A DNA stretch of 64,000 bases, taken from assembly GCA_963853835.1 (NCBI GenBank), contig OY970824.1, forward strand, positions 40,556,727 through 40,620,726, given 5' to 3'. Below are positions 12,132 to 22,331 of this stretch, one piece after another; positions within the stretch are counted from its first letter, which is position 1, and every line of letters begins with the position of its first letter. A program made the translations under genes and the position numbers. The notes below the pieces were generated by a model. The model had not been told where the DNA came from and ran no database searches. It worked only from the letters and a program-made list of their open reading frames with translations. The stretch comes from Calendula officinalis. Taxonomy: Eukaryota > Streptophyta > Magnoliopsida > Asterales > Asteraceae.

Positions 12132-14000
12132 TTGGATATTGAAGAGTTCGGGCCGAAGTGGGATGTTCAGGCCGAAGTGGTGTTCGGGCCGAAGTGGGAT
12201 GTTCGGGCCGAAGTGGTGTTCGGGCCGAAGTGGTGTTCGGGCCGAAGTTCGGTGTTCGGGCCGAGGATGATGTTCGGGCCGAGGTTGAAGTTCGGGCCGA
12301 GGTTGGAGTTCGGGTCGAGGTTGAATTTCGGGCCGAGGTTGAAGTTCGGGACGAAAATGAAGTTCGGGCCGGGAATAGTGAAGAGTTCGGGCCGAACTTG
12401 TTCTTGGCAGTGACGAACGAACCAGCAATTTTGGTTAGTCGTGGGCGTGAAACGGACACCCGAGCTGAAAGTTATGAATGTTTTAGTATAGCATCTTTTG
12501 TCACACAATCTTGGATATTGAAGAGTTTGGGCCGAAGAAGGATGTTCGGGCCGAAGTGGTGTTCGGGCCGAAGTGGGATGTTCGGGCCGAAGTGGTGTTC
12601 GGGCCGAAGTTCGGTGTTCGGGCCGAGGATGATGTTCGGGCAGAGGTTGAAGTTCGGGTCGAGGTCGGAGTTCGGGCCGAGGTTGAAGTTCGGGCCAAAA
12701 ATGAACTTCGGGCGGGGAATAGTGAAGAGTTCGGGCCGAACTTGTTTTTGGCAGTGACTAACGAACCAGCTATTTTGGTTACTCGTGGACGTGAAACGAA
12801 CACCCGAGCTGAAAGTTATGAATGTTTTAGTATAGCACCTTTTGTCACACAATCTTGGATATTGAAGAGTTCGGGCCGAAGAGGGATGTTCAGGCCGAAG
12901 TGGTGTTCGGGCCGAAGTGGGATGTTCGGGCCGAAGTGGTGTTCGGGCCGAAGTGGTGTTCGGGCCGAAGTGGTGTTCGGGCCGAAGTTCGGTGTTCGGG
13001 CCGAGGATGATGTTCGGGCCGAGGTTGAAGTTCGGGTCGAGGTCGGAGTTTGGGTCGAGGTTGAATTTCGGGCCGAGGTTGAAGTTCGGGCCGAAAATGA
13101 AGTTCGGGCCGGTAACAGTGAAGAGTTCGGGCTGAACTAGTTCTTGGCAGTGACGAATGAACCAGCTATTTTGGTTACTTGTGGGCGTGAAACGGACACC
13201 CGAGCTGAAAGTTATGAATGTTTTAGTATAGCACCTATTGTCACACAATCTTGGATATTGAAGAGTTCGGGCCGAAGTGGGATGTTCAGGCCGAAGTGGT
13301 GTTCGGGCCGAAGTGGGATGTTCGGGCCGAAGTGGTGTTCGGGCCGAAGTGGTGTTCGGGCCGAAGTTCGGTGTTCGGGCCGAGGATGATGTTCGGGCCG
13401 AGGTTGAAGTTCGGGCCGAGGTTGGAGTTCGGGTCGAGGTTGAATTTCGGGCCGAGGTTGAAGTTCGGGACGAAAATGAAGTTCGGGCCGGGAATAGTGA
13501 AGAGTTCGGGCCGAACTTGTTCTTGGCAGTGACGAACGAACCAGCAATTTTGGTTAGTCGTGGGCGTGAAACGGACACCCGAGCTGAAAGTTATGAATGT
13601 TTTAGTATAGCATCTTTTGTCACACAATCTTGGATATTGAAGAGTTTGGGCCGAAGAAGGATGTTCGGGCCGAAGTGGTGTTCGGGCCGAAGTGGGATGT
13701 TCGGGCCGAAGTGGTGTTCGGGCCGAAGTTCGGTGTTCGGGCCGAGGATGATGTTCGGGCAGAGGTTGAAGTTCGGGTCGAGGTCGGAGTTCGGGCCGAG
13801 GTTGAAGTTCGGGCCAAAAATGAACATCGGGCGGGGAATAGTGAAGAGTTCGGGCCGAACTTGTTCTTGGCAGTGACTAACGAACCAGCTATTTTGGTTA
13901 CTCGTGGGCGTGAAACGAACACCCGAGCTGAAAGTTATGAATGTTTTAGTCTAGCACCTTTTGTCACACAATCTTGGATATTGAAGAGTTCGGGCCGAAG
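12132..14000 (+). repeat. 1119-bp (three-monomer) tandem duplication
   Basis: The block starting at 12132 repeats at 13251 with offset 1119. The offset also holds for 12511/13630 (marker AGTTTGGGCCGAAGAAGG). Upstream, 11753 and 12855 are related with one extra 17-bp unit in the second copy (379 versus 396 bp). A few substitutions separate the copies, for example GAACTTCGGG versus GAACATCGGG and TTGTTTTTGG versus TTGTTCTTGG. The coordinates span the first copy and the recognisable part of the second. Confidence 0.8.
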
Positions 14001-14751
14001 AGGGATGTTCAGGCCGAAGTGGTGTTCGGGCCGAAGTGGGATGTTCGGGCCGAAGTGGTGTTCGGGCCGAAGTTCGGTGTTCGGGCCGAGGATGATGTTC
14101 GGGCCGAGGTTGAAGTTTGGGTCGAGGTCGGAGTTCGGGTCGAGGTTGAATTTCGGGCCGAGGACGATGTTCGGGCCGAGGTTGAAGTTCGGGCCGAGGT
14201 CGGAGTTCGGGCCGAGGTTGAAGTTCGGGTCGAAAATGAAGTTCGGGCCGGGAACAGTGAAGAGTTCGGGCCGAACTTGTTCTTGGCAGTGACTAACGAA
14301 CCAGCTATTTTGGTTACTCGTGAGCGTAAAACGAACACCCGAGCTGAAAGTTATGAATGTTTTAGTATAGCACCTTTTGTCACACAATCTTGGATATTGA
14401 AGAGTTCGGGCCGAAGAGGGATGTTCGGGCCGAAATGGTGTTCGGGCCGAAGTGGGATGTTCGGGCCGAAGTGGTGTTCAGGCCGAAGTTCGGTGTTTGG
14501 GCCGAGGATGATGTTCGGGTCGAGGTTGAAGTTCGGGTCGAGGTCGGAGTTCGGGCCGAGGTTGAAGTTCGGGCCGAGGTTGAAGTTCGGGCCGAAAATG
14601 AAGTTCGGGCCGGGAACAGTAAAGAGTTCGGGCTGAACTTGTTCTTGGCAGTGACGAATGAACCAGCTATTTTGGTTACTCGTGGGCGTGAAACGGACAC
14701 CCGAGCTGAAAGTTATGAATGTTTTAGTATAGCACCTATTGTCACACAATC

Positions 14752-15202
14752 TTGGATATTGAAGAGTTCGGGCCGAAGAGGGATGTTCGGGCCGAAGTGG
14801 TGTTCGGGCCGAAGTGGGATGTTCGGGCCGAAGTGGTGTTCGGGCCGAAGTGGTGTTCGGGCCGAAGTTCGGTGTTCGGGCCGAGGATGATGTTCGGGCC
14901 GAGGTTGAAGTTCGGGCCGAGGTCGGAGTTCGGGCCGAAGTGGTGTTCGGGACGAAGTTCGGTGTTCGGGCCGAGGATGATGTTCCGGCCGAGGTTGAAG
15001 TTCGGGCCGAGGTCGGAGTTCGGGCCGAGGTTGAAGTTCGGGCCGAAAATGATGTTCGGGCCGGGAACAGTGAAGAGTTCGGGCCGAACTTGTTCTTGGC
15101 AGTGACGAACAAACCAGCAATTTTGGTTAGTCGTGGGCGTGAAACGGACACCCGAGCTGAAAGTTATGAATGTTTTAGTATAGCACCTTTTGTCACACAA
15201 TC
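14752..15202 (+). repeat. Extended monomer (451 bp) with internally duplicated tract
   Basis: After the GAGGTCGGA unit the tract returns to an AAGTGGT unit, then repeats AAGTTCGGT, GAGGATGAT, GAGGTTGAA and GAGGTCGGA before closing normally. Five subunits are therefore present twice within one monomer. The second copy carries GGGACGAAG and TTCCGGCCG variants, so it may derive from a neighbouring monomer by unequal exchange. Confidence 0.8.
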
Positions 15203-15961
15203 TTGGATATTGAAGAGTTCGGGCCGAAGAAGGATGTTCGGGCCGAAGTGGTGTTCGGGCCGAAGTGGGATGTTCGGGCCGAAGTGGTGTTCGGGTCGAA
15301 GTTCGGTGTTCGGGCCGAGGATGATGTTCCGGCCGAGGTTGAAGTTCGGGCCGAGGACGGAGTTCGGGCCGAGGTTGAAGTTCGGGCCAAGGTTGAAGTT
15401 CGGGCCGAAAATGAAGTTCGGGCCGGGAACAGTGAAGAGTTCAGGCCGAACTCGTTCTTGGCAGTGACGAACGAACCAGCTATTTTGGTTACTCGTGGGC
15501 GTGAATCGGACACCCGAGCTGAAAGTTATGAATGTTTTAGTATAGCACCTTTTGTCACACAATCTTGGATATTGAAGAGTTCGGGCCGAAGAGGGATCTT
15601 CGGGTCGAAGTGGTGTTCCGGCCGAAGTGGGATGTTCGGGCCGAAGTGGTGTTCCGGCCGAAGTGGTGTTCGGGCCGAAGTTCGGTGTTCGGGCCGAGGA
15701 TGATGTTCGGGCCGAGGTTGAAGTTCGGGCCGAGGTCGGAGTTCGGGCCGAGGTTGAAGTTCGGGCCGAGGTTGAAGTTCGGGCCGAAAATGAAGTTCGG
15801 GCCGAAAATGAAGTTCGGGCCGGGAACAGTGAAGAGTTCGGGTCGAACTTGTTCTTGGCAGTGACGAATGAACCAGCTATTTTGGTTACTCGTGGGCGTG
15901 AAACGGACACCCGAGCTGAAAATTATGAATGTTTTAGTATAGCACCTTTTGTCACACAATC

Positions 15962-18810
15962 TTGGATATTGAAGAGTTCGGGCCGAAGAGGGATGTTCGG
16001 GCCGAAGTGGTGTTCGGGCCGAAGTGGGATGTTCGGGCCGAAGTGGTGTTCGGGCCGACGTGGTGTTCGGGCCGAAGTTCGGTGTTCGGGCCGAAGATGA
16101 TGTTCGGGCCGAGGTTTAAGTTCGGGCTGAGTCGGAGATCGGGCCGAGGTTGAAGTTCGGGCCGAGGTTGAAGTTCGGGCCGAAAATGAAGTTCGGGCCG
16201 GGAACAGTGAAGAGTTCGGGCCGAACTTGTTCTTGGCAGTGACGAACGAACCAGCTATTTTGGTTAGTCGTGGGCGTGAAACGGACACCCGAGCTGAAAG
16301 TTATGAATGTTTTAGTATAGCATCTTTTGTCACACAATCTTGGATATTGAAGAGTTCGGGCCGAAGAAGGATATTCGGGCCGAAGTGGTGTTCGGGCCGA
16401 AGTGGGATGTTCGGGCCGAAGTGGTGTTCGGGCCGAAGTGGTGTTCGGGCCGAAGTTCGGTGTTCGGGCCGAGGATGATGTTCTGGCCGAGGTTGAAGTT
16501 CGGGCCGAGGTCGGAGTTCGGGCCGAGGTTGAAGTTCGGGCCGAGGTTGAAGTTCGGGCCGGGAACAGTGAAGAGTTCCGGCCGAACTTGTTCTTGGCAG
16601 TGACGAACGAACCAGCTATTTTGGTTACTCGTGGGCGTGAAACGGACACCCGAGCTGAAAGTTATGAATGTTTTAGTATAACACCTTTTGTCACACAATC
16701 TTGGATATTGAAGAGTTCGGGCCGAAGAGGGATGTTCGGGCCGAAGTGGTGTTCGGGCCGAAGTGGGATGTTCGGGCCGAAGTGGTGTCGGGCCGAAGTG
16801 GTGTTCGGGCCGAAGTTCGGTGTTCGGGCCGAGGATGATGTTCGGGCCGAGGTTGAAGTTCGGGCCGAGGTCGGAGTTCGGGCCGAGGTTGAAGTTCGGG
16901 CCGTGGTTGAAGTTCGGGCCAAAAATGAAGTTCAGGCCGGGAATAATGAAGAGTTCGGGCCGAACTTGTTCTTGGCAGTGACGAACGAACCAGCTATTTT
17001 GGTTACTCGTGGGCGTGAAACGGACACCCGAGATGAAAGTTATGAATGTTTTAGTATAGCACCTTTTGTCACACAATCTTGAATATTGAAGAGTTCGGGC
17101 CGAAGAGGGATCTTCGGGTCGAAGTGGTGTTCCGGCCGAAGTGGGATGTTCGGGCCGAAGTGGTGTTCGGGCCGAAGTGGTGTTCGGGCTGAAGTTCGGT
17201 GTTCGGGCCGAGGATGATGTTCGGGCCGAGGTTGAAGTTCGGGCCGAGGTCGGAGTTCGGGCCGAGGTCGAAGCTCGGGCCGAGGTTGAAGTTCAGGCCG
17301 GGAACAATGAAGAGTTCGGGCTGAACTTGTTCTTGGCAGTGACGAACGAACCAACTATTTTGGTTACTCGTGGTCGTGAAACGGACACCCGAGCTGAAAG
17401 TTATGAATGTTTTAGTATAGCACCTTTTGTCACACAATCTTGGATATTGAAGAGCTCGGGCCGAAGAGGGATGTTCGGGCCGAAGTGGTGTTCGGGCCGA
17501 AGTGGGATGTTCGGGCCGAAGTGGTGTTCGGGCCGAAGTGGTGTTCGGGCCGAAGTTCGGTGTTCGGGCCGAGGATGATGTTCGGGCCGAGGTTGAAGTT
17601 CGGGCCGAGGTCGGAGTTCGGGCCGAGGTTGAAGTTCGGGCCGAGGTTGAAGTTCGGGCCGAAATGAAGTTCGGGCCGAAAATGAAGTTCGGGCCGAAAA
17701 TGAAGTTCGGGCCGGGAACAGTGAAGAGTTCGGGTCGAACTTGTTCTTGGCAGTGACGAATGAACAAGCTATTTTGGTTACTCGTGGGCGTGAAACGGAC
17801 ACCCGAGCTGAAAATTATGAATGTTTTAGTATAGCACCTTTTGTCACACAATCTTGGATATTGAAGAGTTCGGGCCGAAGAGGGATGTTCGGGCCGAAGT
17901 GGTGTTCGGGCCGAAGTGGGATGTTCGGGCCGAAGTGGTGTTCGGGCCGAAGTGGTGTTCGGGCCGAAGTTCGGTGTTCGGGCCGAGGATGATGTTCGGG
18001 CCGAGGTTGAAGTTCGGGCTGAGTCGGAGTTCGGGCCGAGGTTGAAGTTCGGGCCGAGGTTGAAGTTCGGGCCGAAAATGAAGTTCGGGCCGGGAACAGT
18101 GAAGAGTTCGGGCCGAACTTGTTCTTGGCAGTGACGAACGAACCAGCTATTTTGGTTAGTCGTGGGCGTGAAACGGACACCCGAGCTGAAAGTTATGAAT
18201 GTTTTAGTATAGCATCTTTTGTCACACAATCTTGGATATTGAAGAGTTCGGGGCGAAGAAGGATGTTCGGGCCGAAGTGGTGTTCGGGCCGAAGTGGGAT
18301 GTTCGGGCCGAAGTGGTGTTCTGGCCGAAGTGGTGTTCGGGCCGAAGTTCGGTGTTCGGGTCGAGGATGATGTTCCGGCCGAGGTTGAAGTTCGGGCCGA
18401 GGTCGGAGTTCGGGCCGAGGTTGAAGTTCGGGCCGGGAACAGTGAAGAGTTCCGGCCGAACTAGTTCTTGGCAGTGACGAACGAACCAGCTATTTTGGTT
18501 ACTCGTGGGCGTGAAACGGACACCCGAGCTGAAAGTTATGAATGTTTTAGTATAGCACCTTTTGTCACACAATCTTGGATATTGAAGAGTTCGGGCCGAA
18601 GTGGGATGTTCGGGCCGAAGTGGTGTTCGGACCGAAGTGGGATGTTCGGGCCGAAGTGGTGTCGGGCCGAAGTGGTGTTCGGGCCGAAGTTCGGTGTTCG
18701 GGCCGAGGATGATGTTCGGGCCGAGGTTGAAGTTCGGGCCGAGGTCAGAGTTCGGGCCGAGAAGTTCGGGCCGAGGTTGAAGTTCAGGCCAAAAATGAAG
18801 TTCAGGCCGG
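15962..18810 (+). repeat. Duplicated multi-monomer block (offset about 1892 bp)
   Basis: Monomers from 15962 recur from 17854, and those at 16340 recur at 18232, both with offset 1892. Shared private markers are a one-base-short unit GGGCTGAGTCGG, the AAAATTATGAATG core variant, the one-base-short GTGGTGTCGGGCC unit and a GGAATAATG closing unit. Shared single-base deletions make common descent by duplication more likely than chance similarity. Confidence 0.75.
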
Positions 18811-20914
18811 GAATAATGAAGAGTTCGGGCCGAACTTGTTCTTGGCAGTGACGAACGAACCAACTATTTTGGTTACTCGTGGGCGTGAAACGGACACCCG
18901 AGCTGAAAGTTATGAATGTTTTAGTATAGCACCTTTTGTCACACAATCTTGGATATTGAAGAGTTCGGGCCGAAGAGGGATGTTCGGGCCGAAGTGGGAT
19001 GTTAGGGCCGAAGTGGTGTTCGGGCCGAAGTTCGGTGTTCGGGCCGAGGTTGAAGTTCGGGCCGAGGTTGAAGTTCGGGCCGAGGTCGGAGTTCGGGCCG
19101 AGGTTGAAGTTCGGGCCGAGGTTGAAGTTCGGGCCGAAAATGAAGTTCGAGCCGGGAACAGTGAAGAGTTCGAGCCGAACTTGTTCTTGGCAGTGACGAA
19201 CGAACCAGGTATTTTGGTTACTCGTGGGCGTGAAACGGACACCCGAGCTGAAAGTTATGAATGTTTTAGTATAGCACCTTTTGTCACACAATCTTGGATA
19301 TTGAAGAGTTCGGGCCGAAGAGGGATGTTCGGGCCGAAGTGGTGTTCGGGCCAAAGTGGGATGTTCGGGCGGAAGTGGTGTTCGGGCCGAAGTGGTGTTC
19401 GGGCCGAAGTGGTGTTCGGGCCGAAGTTCGGTGTTCGGGCCGAGGATGATGTTCGGGCCGAGGTCGGAGTTCGGGCCGAGGTTGAAGTTCGGGCCGAGGT
19501 TGAAGTTCGGGCCGAAAATGAAGTTCGGGCCGGGAACAGTGAAGAGTTCGGGCCGAACTTGTTCTTGGCAGTGACGAACGAAACAGCTATTTTGGTTACT
19601 CGTGGGCGTGAAACGGACACCCGAGCTGAAAGTTATGATTGTTTTAGTATAGCACCTTTTGTCACACAATCTTGGATATTGAAGAGTTCGGGCCGAAGAG
19701 GGATGTTCGAGCCGAAGTGGTGTTCGGGCCGAAGTGGGATGTTCGGGCCGAAGTTGTGTTCGGGCCGAAGTGGTGTTCGGGCCAAAGTTCGGTGTTCGGG
19801 CCGAGGATGATGTTCGGGCCGAGGTTGAAGTTCGGGCCGAGGTCGGAGTTCGGGCCGAGGTTGAAGTTCGGGCAGAGGTTGAAGTTCGGGCCGAAAATGA
19901 AGTTCGGACCGGGAACAGTGAAGAGTTCGGGCCGAACTTGTTCTTGGCAGCGACGAACGAACCAGCTATTTTGGTTACTCGTGGGCGTGAAACGGACACC
20001 CGAGCTGCAAGTTATGAATGTTTTAGTATAGCACCTTTTGTCACACAATCTTGGATATTGAAGAGGTCGGGCCGAAGAGGGATGTTCGGGCCAAAGAGGG
20101 ATGTTCGGGCCGAAGTGGTGTTCGGGCCGAAGTGGTGTTCGGGCCGAAGTTCGGTGTTCGGGCCGAGGTTGAAGTTCGGGCCGAGGTCGGAGTTCGGGCC
20201 GAGGTTGAAGTTCGGGCCGAAAATGAAGTTCGGACCGGGAACAGTGTAGAGTTCGGGCCGAACTTGTTCTTGGCAGTGACGAACGAACCAGCTATTTTGG
20301 TTACTCGTGGGCGTGAAACGGACGCCCGAGCTGAAAGTTATGAATGTTTTAGTATAGCACCTTTTGTCACACAATCTTGGATATTGAAGAGTTCGGGCCG
20401 AAGAGGGATGTTCGGGCCGAAGTGGGGTTCGGGCCGAAGTGGGATGTTCGGGCCGAAGTGGTGTTCGGGCCGAAGTGGTGTTCGGGCCGAAGTTCGGTGT
20501 TCGGGCCGAGGTTGAAGTTCGGGCCGAGGTCGGAGTTCGGGCCGAGGTTGAAGTTTGGGCCGAAAATGAAGTTTGGGCCGGGAACATTTAAGAGTTCAGG
20601 CCGAACTTGTTCTTGGCAGTGACGAACGAACCAGCTATTTTGGTTACTCGTGGGCGTGAAACGGACACCCGAGCTGAAAGTTATGAATGTTTTAATATAG
20701 CACCTTTTGTCACACAATCTTGGATATTGAAGAGTTCGGGCCGAAGAGGGATGTTCGGGCCGAAGTGGTGTTCGGGCCGAAGTGGGATGTTCGGACCGAA
20801 GTGGTGTTCGGGCCGAAGTTCGGTGTTCGGGCCGAGGTTGATGTTCGGGCCGAGGTTGGAGTTCGGGCCGAGGTTGGAGTTCGGGCCGAGGTTGAAGTTC
20901 GGGCCGAGGTTGAA

Positions 20915-20945
20915 GTTCAGGCCGAGGTACTAAAACATTCATAAC
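20915..20945. other. Satellite polarity switch (arm A to arm B junction)
   Basis: The left side ends in the middle of a GAGGTT subunit (AGGCCGAGGT). The right side begins with ACTAAAACATTCATAAC, which is the reverse complement of the core. The breakpoint is near 20928, with at most one base (T) of shared sequence. No foreign DNA or loop sequence separates the two orientations. The last five units on the left are all GAGGTTG-type, an unusual run. From here to the end of the window every monomer is inverted relative to arm A. A cloning or assembly join cannot be excluded from the sequence alone. Confidence 0.92.
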
Positions 20946-22331
20946 TTTCAGTTCGGGTGTCCGTTTCACGCCCACGAGTAAGCAAAATAGCTGGTTCGTT
21001 CGTCACTACCAAGAACAAGTTCGGCCCGAACTCTTCACTGTTCCCGGCCCGAACTTCATTTTCGGTCCGAACATCAACCTCGGCCCGAACTCCGACCTCG
21101 GCCCGAACTTCAACCTCGGCCCGATAATCATCCTCGGCCCGAACACCGAACTTCGGCCCGAACATCACTTAGGCCCGAACATCCCACTTCGGCCCGAACA
21201 CCACTTCGGCCCGAACATCCCTCTTCGGCACGAACTCTTCAATATCCAAGATTGTGTGACAAAAGGTGCTATACTAAAACATTCATAACTTTCAGCTCGG
21301 GTGTCCGTTTCACGCCCACGAGTAAGCAAAATAGCTGGTTCGTTCGTCACTGCCAAGAACAAGTTCGACCCGAACTCTTCACTGTTCCCGGCCCGAACTT
21401 CATTTTCGGCCCGAACTTCAACCTCGGCCCGAACTTCAACCTCGGCCCGAACTCCGACCTCGGTCCGAACTTCAACCTCGGCCCGAACATCATCCTCGGC
21501 CCGAACACCGAACTTCGGCCCGAACACCACTTCGGCCCGAACATCCCACTTGGGCCCGAACACCACTTCGGCCCGAACATCACTCTTCGGCCCGAACTCT
21601 TCAATATCCAAGATTGTGTGACAAAAGGTGCTATACTAAAACATTCATAACTTTCTGCTCGGGTGTCCGTTTCACGCCCACGAGTAACCAAAATAGCTGG
21701 TTCGTTCGTCACTGCCAAGAACAAGTTCGGCCCGAACTCTTCACTGTTCCCGGCCCGAACTTCATATACGGCCCGAACTTCAACCTCGGCCCGAACTTCA
21801 ACCTCGGCCCGAACTCCGACCTCGGCCTGAACTTCAACCTCGGCCCGAACACCACTTCGGCCCGAACATCCCACTTCAGCCCGAACACCACTTCGGCCCG
21901 ATCATCCCTCTTCGGCCCGAACTCTTCAATATCCAAGATTGTGTGACAAAAGGTGCTATACTAAAACATTCATAACTTTCAGCTCGGGTGTCCGTTTCAC
22001 GCCCACGAGTAACCAAAATAGCCGGTTCGTTCGTCACTGCCAAGAACAAGTTCGGCCCGAATTCTTCACTGTTCCCGGCCCGAACTTCATTTTCGGCCCG
22101 AACTTCAACCTCGGCCCGAACTCCGACCTCGGCCCGAACTTCAACCTCGGCCCGAACATCATGCTCGGCCCGATCACCGAACTTCGGCCCGAACACCACT
22201 TCGGCCCGAACATCCCACTTCGGCCCGAACACCATTTCGGCCCGAACATCCCTCTTCGACACGAACTCTTCAATATCCAAGATTGTGTGACAAAAGGTGC
22301 TATACTAAAACATTCATAACTTTCTGATCGG

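Larger units (their letters stand above)
1..20928 (+). repeat. Satellite array, arm A (about 56 monomers)
   Basis: Uninterrupted tandem array that continues beyond the left edge. Each monomer has a 122-bp unique core (from CTTGTTCTTGGCAGTGACG to the TCTTGGATAT end) followed by a tract of about 10-13 subrepeats of 17-19 bp sharing TTCGGGCCGA. Monomer spacing, read from successive ACACAATCTTGGATATTG sites, is mostly 344-416 bp, with extremes near 289 and 583 bp. The strand shown is G-rich and purine-rich. Cores here read GGTTACTCGTGGG or GGTTAGTCGTGGG. The GCTTACTCG variant and the GTACGGGCC variant typical of arm B were not seen. No transposable element or gene interrupts this arm. The strand is assigned by convention: plus means the subrepeat reads GTTCGGGCCGAAG. 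Confidence 0.97.

Noticed and set aside
20929..21250. A simple recent inversion explaining the polarity switch
   Set aside because: The monomer variants and higher-order periods differ between the arms, whereas a recent inversion within one array would leave the same variants on both sides.
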